A stretch of DNA of 64,000 nt from Pseudovibrio exalbescens (GCF_028737195.1 NZ_JAQZAJ010000001.1:248001-312000); one strand, 5' to 3'. Numbered from the stretch's first letter, positions 24,915-33,539 are shown. The notes: generated by a model from the letters alone, not told the origin. Made by a program: numbers and translations.

Positions 24915-26605
24915 TCAGTCCGCAGCAAAACCCGGAACAGGTGGCTGGGTCCCCAATCCTGTCCAGAGATCCATCCAAGCCAGGGCCAGAGTTCACACGC
25001 GGGGCTGAGATCCCTCAGGATCTGGACCCGTTTGCCGATGGCATCCTCATGGACCATCAGAAAGAGTGGCTTGAAGATGACAGTGATCTGAAGATTGCAG
25101 AAAAAGGGCGCCGGACAGGCATAACCTTTGCAGAAGCGCTGGACGATGCACTGATTGCTGCCAGCGCCCGTGAGGCTGGTGGCGATAATGTTTTTTACAT
25201 TGGTGACACCAAAGACAAGGGCCGCGAGTTCATTGGCTATGTGGCGCATTTTGCCAAGACGGTTTCCAAGGAAATGGTGGGCATAGAAGAAAGCTTCTTT
25301 GAGGATATTGATGAAGACGGCAACACCCGCAAGATTTCCTCTTATGTGGCTCGATTTTCCTCTGGCTACCGCGTAGAGGCACTCTCCTCACGTCCTGAGA
25401 ACATCCGTGGTCTGCAGGGCATCGTGGTCATTGACGAGGCGGCCTTCCACAAGGACGTGCGCGAGGTCATTGATGCGGTGAATGCGCTCCTGATCTGGGG
25501 CGGCAAGATCCGGATCATATCCACCCACAACGGCGTTCTTAATGCCTTCAACGAACTTATCCGGGAAGCGCAGACTGACAAAGCCAAGGGCATTGATACC
25601 TGGTCCATTCATCGCATTCCGTTTTCGAAGGCCGTTGATAATGGTCTGTTTAAACGGGTCTGCCTGATCAAGGGTGAAGTCTGGTCTGAAGAGGCGCAGG
25701 CCAAATGGGAGGACAAGATCCGCTCTGCCTATGGGTCTCGCAAGGCGGCCATGCGTCAGGAGCTGGATGCCATCCCGGCTGAAAGTGAAGGTCAGGCACT
25801 AAGCCGCGTCCAGATCGAAGCCTGCATGGAAAAAGGTATTCCCTATATTCGCTGGCAGGTGGAGGATGATTTTCGGGATCTGCCTCACGCCAAGCGCAGC
25901 GAGATCTTGCAGAAGTTCTTGCAGGATAAGTTGCTGCCGGTTCTGGAGAGACTGCCAAAGGAATTGCAGCATGTCTATGCGCAGGATTTTGCCCGTAAAG
26001 GGGATGCATCTGCCATTGATGTGAAGTCCATTGAACGCACCCTTGAACGACGAACCCGACTAGTCGTTGAACTGCGCAATGTGCCGTTTGATGAGCAACG
26101 CGAAGTGATGGAGTTCATTATCAATCATCTGCCACGGTTCTCAGGTGGAGCGTTTGATGCCACCGGCAACGGGGCCTATCTGGCAGAAAAAGCGGTTCAG
26201 AGGTTTGGATCTTCCATTCGTGAAGTACACTTTTCGCAGAGTTGGTATCAGGAAAATATGCCACCTTACATAGAGGCATTTGGCTCCAACAGATCGCTGA
26301 TCCTGCCTGCTCACCCTGACATCGTGAAGGATCATCAGGCTCTGGCCTATGTGAATGGCATCATCAAGGTGCCAGATGGTTTTCGTTTCAAGGGAACAGA
26401 TGGCAACACGCGCCATGGTGACTATGCCATTGCTTCCGTGCTTGGCTACTGGATCAGCAGGCAGGATATTGCCGAGTATGACTATGTGAGCGCCGGCACA
26501 CTTGCCCGTGACACCATGAAACCTCCCAAGGATGAGGAGGGCGTTGGCGGTGCCAACATCTTCTCTCGTGGAAGCGTTTTCGGAAAGCTGAAGGGGCTGT
26601 GGTAG
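24911..26605 (+). CDS. Terminase large subunit (Mu gp28-like)
   Basis: Packaging ATPase and nuclease, 564 residues. The N-terminal ATPase domain has the adenine/Walker A region around residues 63-72 (EKGRRTGIT, an atypical P-loop as in Mu gp28) and Walker B GIVVIDEAAF with Asp175-Glu176. The C-terminal nuclease domain starts at about 355 (VYAQDFARKGDASAI, Asp359) and continues with FDATGNGAYLAEKA. It is preceded by the small subunit and overlaps the portal gene. Confidence 0.92.
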   Translation: MISPQQNPEQVAGSPILSRDPSKPGPEFTRGAEIPQDLDPFADGILMDHQKEWLEDDSDLKIAEKGRRTGITFAEALDDALIAASAREAGGDNVFYIGDTKDKGREFIGYVAHFAKTVSKEMVGIEESFFEDIDEDGNTRKISSYVARFSSGYRVEALSSRPENIRGLQGIVVIDEAAFHKDVREVIDAVNALLIWGGKIRIISTHNGVLNAFNELIREAQTDKAKGIDTWSIHRIPFSKAVDNGLFKRVCLIKGEVWSEEAQAKWEDKIRSAYGSRKAAMRQELDAIPAESEGQALSRVQIEACMEKGIPYIRWQVEDDFRDLPHAKRSEILQKFLQDKLLPVLERLPKELQHVYAQDFARKGDASAIDVKSIERTLERRTRLVVELRNVPFDEQREVMEFIINHLPRFSGGAFDATGNGAYLAEKAVQRFGSSIREVHFSQSWYQENMPPYIEAFGSNRSLILPAHPDIVKDHQALAYVNGIIKVPDGFRFKGTDGNTRHGDYAIASVLGYWISRQDIAEYDYVSAGTLARDTMKPPKDEEGVGGANIFSRGSVFGKLKGLW

Positions 26606-28146
26606 TGGAAAGATCTGTTATTTTGGACCGATATGGCAACCCGATCAAAGTTGCAAAAAAGGACCTGAGCGACGAAAGCTCTGCTACTGTGCGCAAGATC
26701 AGCAACAAGTTTGGCGATGCCTTTACAACCGAGCTGACACCCTTGCGGCTAAAGCGCATCCTTGAGGCAGCTGATGCGAGCCAGCCGGATGAGTTTTACA
26801 AACTGGCTGAAGTGATGGAGGAGCACGATGCTCATTACTCGGCGGTTTTGTCCAGTCGCAAGCGTGCCGTATCCAGTTTGGCCTTGACGGTGAAAGCGGG
26901 AAGCGACACGGCAAGGGATCTTGAGATTGCCGATGCCGTGCGCCGAATGGTTGAACAGCCCGATTTCATCGACATGCTGGATGATGCTCTTGATGCGCTC
27001 GGAAAAGGCAGTGCGGCTATCGAGATGATCTGGGACACAACCTCCGAGGAATGGATGCCACGGGAGTTCATCTGGCGAGATCCCCGACTATTCAGGTTTC
27101 ATCCAACGCGGCGCAGAACCTTGCAGCTCAAACTTGACAGCTCAATGGAAGGTGAGGATCTGGCGTTTGGCAAGTTCATCACTCACATGCCCAAGCTCAA
27201 GAGCGGCATGCAGATCCGTACTGGACTGGCGCGGGTCGCAAGCTGGTCCTATTTGCTGAAAGGCTACACGCTACGTGGCTGGGCTGCTTACAATGAAGTG
27301 TTTGGAATGCCGCTTCGAGTGGGGAAGTTCGACAAGAGCGCCTCAGATGAGGACAAGGCCAAGCTTTTAAGGGCAGTCATCGGCATAGCCAATGATGCAG
27401 CCGGGATCATCCCGAAGGAGATGGATATCGAGTTCATCACCAACACCAGCCGTGGTGGTGACAGTCTGTTTGAACGGTTCTCGGAGTATCTGGACAAACA
27501 GGTTTCAAAGGGTGTGCTTGGTCAGACCATGACCACAGATGATGGGTCCAGCCAGGCGCAGGCGATGGTCCACAATGATGTTCGCGAAGATATCCAGAAA
27601 TCTGATGCCCGCCAACTTGCCAACACCTTGAACCGGGATGTGGTGAGACCGTTCGTGGACTTGAACTTTGGCCGTCAACTTGCCTATCCAAGCGTGCGCA
27701 TAGACGTGCAAGAAGCCGAAGACCTTGAACGCATGGCCAGCGTTCTGGGCACGCTTGTTCCACTTGGTCTCAAGGTACAGATGTCAGACGTTCGCTCTCG
27801 TTTTGGATTTTCCGATCCAGAGGACGGCGCTGAGGTGCTTGGAGATCCAGATCCTTCAGCGAAGTCAAAGACGGCGAACAAGAGAGTGGCGCTGGCTCGC
27901 AATGAAAAGGAAGAGGATAACGAAGATCCATTTGATGAAGTAGGACAGGACGAACTCAGTGAGTGGCGACCGCAAATGAATGGCTTGCTGAAGCCGGTTC
28001 GCGAGCTAGCAAAGCAGGCCAGTTCCTATGAAGAGTTCCTGGATGGCTTGAGTGATTTGGCCGTGGATATGGATGATCGGGTTTTGGCTCAGAAAGTGAC
28101 TGATGCCATGTCAAAAGGGATCTCCTGGGGAGATGATCGGGGTTAG
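26599..28146 (+). CDS. Portal protein, DUF935 family (Mu gp29-like)
   Basis: Forms the ring through which DNA enters the head. The 515 residues match DUF935: LRLKRILEAADASQPDEFYK, EHDAHYSAVLSSRKRAVSSL and WAAYNEVFGMPLRVGKFDKS. The C-terminal third is acidic and variable. The start is a GTG inside the terminase stop region (26599, or the second GTG at 26605). Context, terminase before and F-like protein after, is as in Mu. Confidence 0.92.
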   Translation: MVVERSVILDRYGNPIKVAKKDLSDESSATVRKISNKFGDAFTTELTPLRLKRILEAADASQPDEFYKLAEVMEEHDAHYSAVLSSRKRAVSSLALTVKAGSDTARDLEIADAVRRMVEQPDFIDMLDDALDALGKGSAAIEMIWDTTSEEWMPREFIWRDPRLFRFHPTRRRTLQLKLDSSMEGEDLAFGKFITHMPKLKSGMQIRTGLARVASWSYLLKGYTLRGWAAYNEVFGMPLRVGKFDKSASDEDKAKLLRAVIGIANDAAGIIPKEMDIEFITNTSRGGDSLFERFSEYLDKQVSKGVLGQTMTTDDGSSQAQAMVHNDVREDIQKSDARQLANTLNRDVVRPFVDLNFGRQLAYPSVRIDVQEAEDLERMASVLGTLVPLGLKVQMSDVRSRFGFSDPEDGAEVLGDPDPSAKSKTANKRVALARNEKEEDNEDPFDEVGQDELSEWRPQMNGLLKPVRELAKQASSYEEFLDGLSDLAVDMDDRVLAQKVTDAMSKGISWGDDRG

Positions 28147-28148
28147 TT

Positions 28149-29333
28149 TTGAGCGATTTTCAGTTTGACACCAAACCCTCTCCAGAAGTTTTGGCCTTTC
28201 TGGGTGCAAAAGGTTTGACGCCATCGTTTCACTGGGCTGAGGTCTCGCCAAGAGAGCACGCTTTTGGCTTTACGGTAGCCAAGGCCACCAAGCTGGACGT
28301 GCTTTCAACGCTCTTTGCAGAGGTTAAACAGGCGCAGCGTGAAGGTGTTCCGTTCGATGCCTGGGCAAAGGATCTGGAGCCACGCCTGCAAAAACTGGGA
28401 TGGTGGGGCAAGCAGAGAGTTCTTGATCCCAAAACAGGCAAGATGATCAAGGCCCAGCTCGGAAGTCCGCGCAGGCTCAAGACAATCTACTGGGCAAATA
28501 CCAGATCGGCGAGAGCTGCAGGGCTCTGGGAGCGGGCGCAGCGCACCAAGGCAGCGCTGCCTTACTTCATCTATTCACTGGGACCAGCAAAACGTCACAG
28601 GCCGCATCATGCGGATAAAGCGGGCGTTATACTGCCAGTTGATGACCCGTTTTGGGATGTGTGGTTTCCGCCCAATGGATGGCGGTGTGTGTGTTGGCTG
28701 CGGCAGATTTCCCATACTGAGGCAGATCGCAATGGCGGGGTTTCTGATCCACCAGAGATCGAGATGAAAGAATGGGCTAACCCGCGCACGGGCGAGAGTG
28801 TCTGGATACCTGAAGGTATTGACCCTGGATGGCATGGCAATCCAGGAAAGAACCGGGCACGGACCCAGATAGACAATCTGTCCTTGAAGATGGAAAATGC
28901 AGGGACACACAGTGCTGCTCTGCCGAAGCAGGTGATTGACGAGTTCTGGCGCTCCAAAACACCACAGAGCTATTCAAAGATGAATGAGCGTGTGCATTTG
29001 CCTGTGGCCTACGTTCCAGGCCTTGCTGAAAAGCTGAAGGCCAAAACACCGCTGGTCGCGGTTTCCAGTGACACCATCGCTGTAAAGGTGGGGAAGCATC
29101 GCAATATAGAGACTGAGAAGTTTGCCCTGGTTCAAAGGGTCCTGGAAGAAGGAACACCAATTGATCGCGGCGGATCGCAGGGTCTGACGTTCTGGATGGA
29201 GAATGAAGGTCGATACTGGGTTGTAGCTGTAAAAAAATCCAACGGAGGTTTTCTCTACATCTCGACATTCTTTAGAAGTGGAGAGCAGCGATATCGGTCA
29301 ATTTTGGAAAGACACGGCAGGTGGGAGGGGTAA
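28149..29333 (+). CDS. F-like minor head protein fused to a PBECR-type nuclease domain
   Basis: A head morphogenesis protein of the Mu F / SPP1 gp7 family (394 residues, TTG start directly after the portal stop). The Mu F part covers roughly residues 50-250, with KTIYWANTRSARAAGLWERA and the conserved WFPPNGWRCVCWLRQI. The last ~100 residues (from LVAVSSDTIAVKVGKHRNIE through ESFALVQ-like EKFALVQRVLEEG to YISTFFRSGE) resemble the PBECR2 domain, an RNase-like fold (Barnase-EndoU-ColicinE5/D-RelE group) fused to phage head proteins. It may be ejected with the DNA and act in the host. The F assignment is firm, the nuclease assignment probable. Confidence 0.85.
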   Translation: MSDFQFDTKPSPEVLAFLGAKGLTPSFHWAEVSPREHAFGFTVAKATKLDVLSTLFAEVKQAQREGVPFDAWAKDLEPRLQKLGWWGKQRVLDPKTGKMIKAQLGSPRRLKTIYWANTRSARAAGLWERAQRTKAALPYFIYSLGPAKRHRPHHADKAGVILPVDDPFWDVWFPPNGWRCVCWLRQISHTEADRNGGVSDPPEIEMKEWANPRTGESVWIPEGIDPGWHGNPGKNRARTQIDNLSLKMENAGTHSAALPKQVIDEFWRSKTPQSYSKMNERVHLPVAYVPGLAEKLKAKTPLVAVSSDTIAVKVGKHRNIETEKFALVQRVLEEGTPIDRGGSQGLTFWMENEGRYWVVAVKKSNGGFLYISTFFRSGEQRYRSILERHGRWEG

Positions 29334-29623
29334 CTGGCTGCGGGAGGGCGGGTCTATTCTCCATACCATTCGAGGGTACCGATCCATTTGCACAGCCAGC
29401 AGATTTAGTATAGGCGCAGCACCTCTTTATGACAAGCCACGGCCTTGAGAAGGATAAAAACGCCTCAGAAGCTCGTAGAGAGCATTGCAGGGGGTTTGGG
29501 TAACAGGATGCATGAGCGCTTTTCGAGTGCGTTCGACGGCGTTCGAAGACCATTCGAAATTGATTTTGACCCGCGCTTTCGGGTGATGTAAGACAAAAGG
29601 GTGCGATTTAGTGGATTTTGTGG
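29334..29623. other. Central non-coding gap of the prophage (possible SGS-like region)
   Basis: About 290 bp without a supported gene, in an element that is otherwise tightly packed. It lies at 0.52-0.53 of the prophage length, between the F-like and protease genes. Mu carries its strong gyrase site at the genome midpoint, just before gene I. The gap also contains the central TTCGAA array and ends in a hairpin with a T run. Confidence 0.55.
29522..29558. repeat. Central TTCGAA array
   Basis: TTCGAG (29522), TTCGAC (29532), TTCGAA (29542) and TTCGAA (29553) start 10, 10 and 11 bp apart, i.e. one helical turn each. The last two with their spacer closely match the left-end pair at 11569-11585. 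Confidence 0.62.
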
Positions 29624-29652
29624 GCTGGTAACATCTGTTACCGGCTTTTTTT
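29624..29652 (+). terminator. Hairpin before the protease gene
   Basis: GCTGGTAAC and GTTACCGGC form a 9-bp stem (one G-T pair) with loop ATCT and seven T residues. It is nearly identical to the hairpin at 21783-21814. It would close the lysis-to-F transcript, but it lies only 27 bp before the protease ATG, so it may instead be a control site for the next unit. Confidence 0.72.
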
Positions 29653-29679
29653 GTGCCTGCATGGCCCACAGTGGTGCCC

Positions 29680-30696
29680 ATGAACAGACATGCACACCTC
29701 GCCCTCACCATCAATGAAATTCAGTTGGACGGCAACAATGTTGTACCGGCATGGATCGAACTTGTTCCTGCTGGTCGCTTTGAAGGCCGGGATGGACGGT
29801 GGTTCGTCAATGACCGTCCTGAGGATGTGGTTGCCTTCTTTCTTGAAGATGAACTTGATCTGGTTGTTGACTACGAGCACGCAACGGAGTGGGGAAATGT
29901 AAGCGGAGCACCTGCCGCTGGCTGGATCAAGGAACTGGAGATCCGCGACGGGGCACTTTGGGGCCGTGTGGAATGGGTAACTCGTGCCTCTGAAATGATT
30001 GCCAACAAGGAGTTCCGGTTCATTTCTCCTGTTTTTTGGGAAGACTTGCAGACGCACCGCGTTCTCAAGTTGGTTTCGGCGGCCCTGACGCACCAGCCCA
30101 ATCTTAAGATGACGGCGCTCAACAGTTCTCGTCTCACGCCTCCTCAAGATTTTGTTTCACCTGACCAACACAAAGGAACCGTTGCCATGAAAGATGAGCA
30201 GCGCAAGGCGCTATGCAAGACGCTTGGCCTTGCTGATGAAGCCTCTGACAGCTCCATTCTGGAAGCCGTTGCCACATTGAAGAACGATTTTTCCAAGGCC
30301 CAAAACTCTCTGCAGACACCAGATCCCAAGAAGTTTGTTCCGGTTGCTGATTTCAATCTGATGAAGGAACGCGCGGAGAAGGCTGAGAACGCATCCAAGG
30401 AAGTGTTCAAGGCAGAGGTTGAAAAGGCGATCAATTCGGCGGTCGAGGCAGGCAAGATCGCACCTGGTTCAAAAGAGTTTTACGTCAAGAGTTGCAACAC
30501 TCAAGACGACCTCGACAGCTTCAATAAACTGGTTGCAGGCGGGGCATCTGCCGCCGTCACCAAACCATCTGGGCTGGATCAGGCTGATCCATCAAAAGGC
30601 AAGGCAGCTTTGTCCGCTGATGAACGCCTGATTGTCAAGCAGCTCGGTCTTTCCGAGGAGGACTACCTGAAACAGCGAGAGAGCGCATCAAGCTAA
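29680..30696 (+). CDS. Head maturation protease (Mu gpI-like) with C-terminal scaffold region
   Basis: Capsid protease of the Mu I family, 338 residues from ATG 29680 (GTG codons at 29671 and 29674 are alternatives; none has a good ribosome site). The protease domain is about residues 1-150: PAWIELVPAGRFEGRDGRWF, LDLVVDYEHATEWG and EFRFISPVFWEDLQTHRVLK, with DYEH in the expected catalytic region. The C-terminal half is helical and charged and also occurs as a separate scaffold from an internal start. It is followed by the coat genes. Confidence 0.86.
   Translation: MNRHAHLALTINEIQLDGNNVVPAWIELVPAGRFEGRDGRWFVNDRPEDVVAFFLEDELDLVVDYEHATEWGNVSGAPAAGWIKELEIRDGALWGRVEWVTRASEMIANKEFRFISPVFWEDLQTHRVLKLVSAALTHQPNLKMTALNSSRLTPPQDFVSPDQHKGTVAMKDEQRKALCKTLGLADEASDSSILEAVATLKNDFSKAQNSLQTPDPKKFVPVADFNLMKERAEKAENASKEVFKAEVEKAINSAVEAGKIAPGSKEFYVKSCNTQDDLDSFNKLVAGGASAAVTKPSGLDQADPSKGKAALSADERLIVKQLGLSEEDYLKQRESASS
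30187..30696 (+). CDS. Nested scaffold protein (Mu gpZ-like), internal start in the protease gene
   Basis: An in-frame ATG at 30187 inside the protease gene has a clear ribosome site (AAAGGAACC, about 9 bases upstream), better than that of the full gene. It would give a 169-residue protein (MKDEQRKALCKTLGLADEAS ...), helical with a coiled-coil-like middle, matching the scaffold made within gene I of Mu and the nested protease/scaffold pairs of other phages. The function, guiding head assembly and then being removed by the protease, follows from the family. Confidence 0.75.
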   Translation: MKDEQRKALCKTLGLADEASDSSILEAVATLKNDFSKAQNSLQTPDPKKFVPVADFNLMKERAEKAENASKEVFKAEVEKAINSAVEAGKIAPGSKEFYVKSCNTQDDLDSFNKLVAGGASAAVTKPSGLDQADPSKGKAALSADERLIVKQLGLSEEDYLKQRESASS

Positions 30697-30725
30697 GCAG
30701 CGCTTCAAGCTGAAGGAGCAGATCA

Positions 30726-31133
30726 ATGGTACAGCAGTCTCGAAAAGCAAGTCGTCGATCAGGTGATGAGGTTGTTCATCCTGTCAAGGGCGGCGAATAC
30801 ATCCGCCGTGGTGCGTTGTGCCTCCTTGATGGGGATGGAAACGCGGTGGCGGGAAAGGAAGTGGCAGACCTAACGGTTGCGGGTATTTGCCAGGAGACCA
30901 TCGATAACAGAACCGGTTCAGATGGTATGCATCGGGGAGTGTTTTCGCGGGGCCGCGACCTTCACTTCTTGTCCAATGACAATGCAAACCCTGTGTTGCG
31001 CCAGCACCTCAATAAGCCTTGCTACGTGGTGAATGATGAGACCGTCTCGTCTTCGCACAACAATAATGCGCGTTCAGAAGCTGGCATTGCTCGTGATGTG
31101 ACAAGTTCCGGCGTTTTCGTCGAGTTCGTTTAA
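30726..31133 (+). CDS. Putative capsid-associated (decoration-like) protein
   Basis: A 135-residue protein between scaffold and major head gene (MVQQSRKASRRSGDEVVHPV, GGEYIRRGALCLLDGDGNAV). It looks beta-rich, with a turn pattern like small head decoration or cement proteins that often sit here. I do not recognise a precise family. GGAG lies close before the ATG. Decoration is inferred from place and size only. Confidence 0.5.
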   Translation: MVQQSRKASRRSGDEVVHPVKGGEYIRRGALCLLDGDGNAVAGKEVADLTVAGICQETIDNRTGSDGMHRGVFSRGRDLHFLSNDNANPVLRQHLNKPCYVVNDETVSSSHNNNARSEAGIARDVTSSGVFVEFV

Positions 31134-31194
31134 CAGGCAGCTGATCAGCAGCGGTGTTTGGCTCGACATGGGCGAGCCTGAGGAGATTGGTAAA

Positions 31195-32094
31195 ATGGAA
31201 GTAACGGGTTCAACGCTTGCCACACTAGGTGTTGGCTTTAGTGCGGCGTTCCAATCCGGTCTGGCCGAAGCGCCGATGGATTGGAAGAAAGTCGCTACTG
31301 AGGTGCCAAGCACCACCTCAGAGCAGGAGTATGGTTGGCTTAAAGACTGGCCTGCAATGCGGGAATGGGTCGGAGACCGGTTGATTAAGGAACTTTCCGG
31401 TGATAGCTACAAGATCAAGAACAAAGCCTATGAAAGTACTGTAGCCGTCAAGAAGCCCGACATCGAAGATGACAAGGTAGGCATGTATGCGGCGCGTTTT
31501 AAGGCGCAAGGCAAAGCGGCAGGTCAGTGGCAAAACAATCTTGTTTGGGCAGCTCTGAAGCTCGGCCTGAGCGAGAAATGTTATGATGGCCAAAACTTCT
31601 TTGACACTGACCATCCGGTTGGCTCCAAAGAGAACGGCAATCTGCGCACCCTATCCAACCTTCAAGATGGTTCCAAGGCCCCGTGGTTCTTGTTGGATGT
31701 GTCTCAGGCCATCATGCCTATCATCTTTCAACTCCGCAAAAAGCCCGAGATGGTTGCACAGACCGATCCCAATAACTCCGATCACGTCTTCAAAAGAAAC
31801 GAGTTTCTTTATGGCGTGGATGCACGCGGCAATGTGGGCTTTTCTTTCTGGCAGTTGGCTTATTGCTCGAAGCAAGACCTCACAGCGGAGAACTATTCCC
31901 TGGCTCGCCAGTCCATGAGTGGTCTTAAGAACGATGAGGATCAGCCTCTTGGCATCATGCCGCGTTTGTTGGTCGTAGGACCTGGCAACGAGGCGAAGGC
32001 TCGCAAGCTGCTGAAAGCCGAAAAGCTTGCGAACGGTGAAGACAACATCTGGCAGGGAACTGCCGAGCTGTTTGTCTCTCCCTGGCTCGACTGA
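31195..32094 (+). CDS. Major head subunit (Mu gpT-like)
   Basis: Main capsid protein, 299 residues. The start at 31195 is chosen for the GAGGAG ribosome site 9 bases upstream. The family words are STLATLGVGFSAAFQSGL at the N-terminus, YGWLKDWPAMREWVGDRLIK, the cluster NNLVWAALKLGLSEKCYDGQ, FFDTDHPVG, and RLLVVGPGNEAKARKLL near the end, all typical of Mu gpT. It should be among the most highly expressed late proteins. Confidence 0.92.
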   Translation: MEVTGSTLATLGVGFSAAFQSGLAEAPMDWKKVATEVPSTTSEQEYGWLKDWPAMREWVGDRLIKELSGDSYKIKNKAYESTVAVKKPDIEDDKVGMYAARFKAQGKAAGQWQNNLVWAALKLGLSEKCYDGQNFFDTDHPVGSKENGNLRTLSNLQDGSKAPWFLLDVSQAIMPIIFQLRKKPEMVAQTDPNNSDHVFKRNEFLYGVDARGNVGFSFWQLAYCSKQDLTAENYSLARQSMSGLKNDEDQPLGIMPRLLVVGPGNEAKARKLLKAEKLANGEDNIWQGTAELFVSPWLD

Positions 32095-32120
32095 GCACAT
32101 ACGATCCAAGGGGTACGTGG

Positions 32121-32522
32121 ATGACTACTAGCGTTTATTCGATTGCGACCAGCCGCACACACTGGCGCGGGGGGCAGTTCTTCGTCCAGGGCAAGAAGAA
32201 GGAGTTGACCGTTCCTGACCAGATCAGCGATGAGCAACTTCGTCAGATCAAAGCTGATCCGGAGCTTCTCGTTGAGTTGGTGGGTGAGCTGTCTCATGAT
32301 GCCCTGAAGCCGTCTGACCTTGAGACGCGCCTCTTGACTATTCAGAAAGCTGTTTTCGCTTTGCCTGGCGGCAAGGATGCGTTCACCAAAGCGGGCACCC
32401 CGCGGGTTTCCGTTCTTGAAGATGCCATCGGTTGGAAGCCTGAGGCTGATGAAATCGAACAGGCCATTGAGGCACTGAGCGATCAGGAAAAGGCGGACCT
32501 GAAAGCGGTCCTGGAAGGCTAG
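32121..32522 (+). CDS. HI1506/FluMu-type phage protein
   Basis: 133 residues. The first ~60 match the Mu/FluMu N-terminal domain (TSRTHWRGGQFFVQGKKKEL ... ISDEQLRQIKADPEL), found in HI1506-like proteins just after the head subunit. The middle (ALPGGKDAFTKAGTPRVSVL) and C-terminus resemble the fused FluMu second domain. The role is probably structural in the head or neck. Two strong hairpins follow its stop. Confidence 0.75.
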   Translation: MTTSVYSIATSRTHWRGGQFFVQGKKKELTVPDQISDEQLRQIKADPELLVELVGELSHDALKPSDLETRLLTIQKAVFALPGGKDAFTKAGTPRVSVLEDAIGWKPEADEIEQAIEALSDQEKADLKAVLEG

Positions 32523-32541
32523 CGACAGCCTTCGTTGATGT

Positions 32542-32601
32542 CAGACCTTTCGGGGCAAAAGGTCTGCATCCTCCCTGGGAGCTGCTGGCAAGGCAGCTCC
32601 C
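32542..32601 (+). other. Two hairpins after the capsid genes
   Basis: CAGACCTTT/AAAGGTCTG (32542-32566) and GGGAGCTGC/GCAGCTCCC (32577-32601) stand one after the other. No long T run follows either stem, so they more likely protect the 3' end of abundant capsid mRNA or reduce read-through than stop it fully. Confidence 0.55.
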
Positions 32602-32616
32602 TCCTTTCCAAACAAA

Positions 32617-33036
32617 ATGAGTTTTCAGATGGCATATGCAACGGTTCAGGACTGGCTTGATCGCAATGGGAACCACTCATTTGTTGCTGACTTCAATGAA
32701 GATGGCGAGGCTGATACTGCTGCAATTGCACGCACCCTTGAAGATGCATCAGCAGAGATCGATGGCTGGTTGGCGCGGCGTTACGGGACACCTGTCAAAG
32801 ATCCACTGGCCGCCCCAATACTGCGCCAGCACTGTCTGGTGATCGCCACTCACTTGATGGCCGACACCAGGTACACCCGAGATGATGAAATCGATGCGCG
32901 CTACAGGGCGTCGGTTGATTTTCTGAAAGCCATCTCAAAGGGCATGGCTGATCTGCCCATTCAACAAGCCAGTACTGATACCGGAAGAGCCTCCAATGTC
33001 GGCGTGACTTTTGTCATGCCTGAAAGGGTGTTCTGA
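32617..33036 (+). CDS. Head-tail connector protein, DUF1320 family (Mu gp36-like)
   Basis: A 139-residue mostly helical protein of the DUF1320 family (YATVQDWLDRNG, ARTLEDASAEIDGWLARRYG and PILRQHCLVIATHLMADTRY). These proteins occupy the gp36 place and are thought to act at the head-tail junction. The ATG at 32617 lacks a good ribosome site; ATG 32629 is an alternative. It shares a base with the next gene start. Confidence 0.83.
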   Translation: MSFQMAYATVQDWLDRNGNHSFVADFNEDGEADTAAIARTLEDASAEIDGWLARRYGTPVKDPLAAPILRQHCLVIATHLMADTRYTRDDEIDARYRASVDFLKAISKGMADLPIQQASTDTGRASNVGVTFVMPERVF

Positions 33037-33539
33037 TGGCTGGTGTCGGCTTTGTTTATGACGAGCAGGGCGTCAAGCGCCTGGAGCTGATCGCAGAGCG
33101 GCTGAGCTCTCCTGATGTTCCGTTTGTTCTGGATACACTCGGGGCACTGGCTGTGGGCCAGACCCAGCGACGGATCACACAAGATCAACAAGCACCGGAC
33201 GGGTCGTCCTGGCCTGAGCATTCGAAAGGTTATGCCGATAGCCTGAGCGGCTCCCAGGGAATGCTGCACAATGAAGGTGATCTGGTCACCAGTCTCGACC
33301 ACGTTGTCAGTTCAGATGAGGTGAGCTGGGGATCTTCCCTTGTTTACGCGGCTATTCATCAGTTCGGCGGCACCATCAAGCCTAAAGATGGCGGCTCTCT
33401 CTTCTTCATGATTGGCACAGAAGCGATTGTTGCGTCCGAGGTGACCATTCCAGCAAGGCCTTATCTGGGCACGTCCGACCAGGACAGCCGGGAGTTTGAA
33501 AGCTCTGTCATTCACTACATGGAAGGTCTTTTGTCATGA
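33036..33539 (+). CDS. Virion morphogenesis protein (Mu gpG / P2 gpS type)
   Basis: A 167-residue protein of the phage virion morphogenesis (tail completion) family. The segments TLGALAVGQTQRRITQDQQA, PDGSSWPEHSKGYA and FIRARPYLG-like VTIPARPYLGTSDQD are family hallmarks. In Mu the G protein links tail assembly to the head. Here it comes after gp36 rather than before gene I, a rearranged order. Overlaps the next gene by 4 bp. Confidence 0.82.
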   Translation: MAGVGFVYDEQGVKRLELIAERLSSPDVPFVLDTLGALAVGQTQRRITQDQQAPDGSSWPEHSKGYADSLSGSQGMLHNEGDLVTSLDHVVSSDEVSWGSSLVYAAIHQFGGTIKPKDGGSLFFMIGTEAIVASEVTIPARPYLGTSDQDSREFESSVIHYMEGLLS

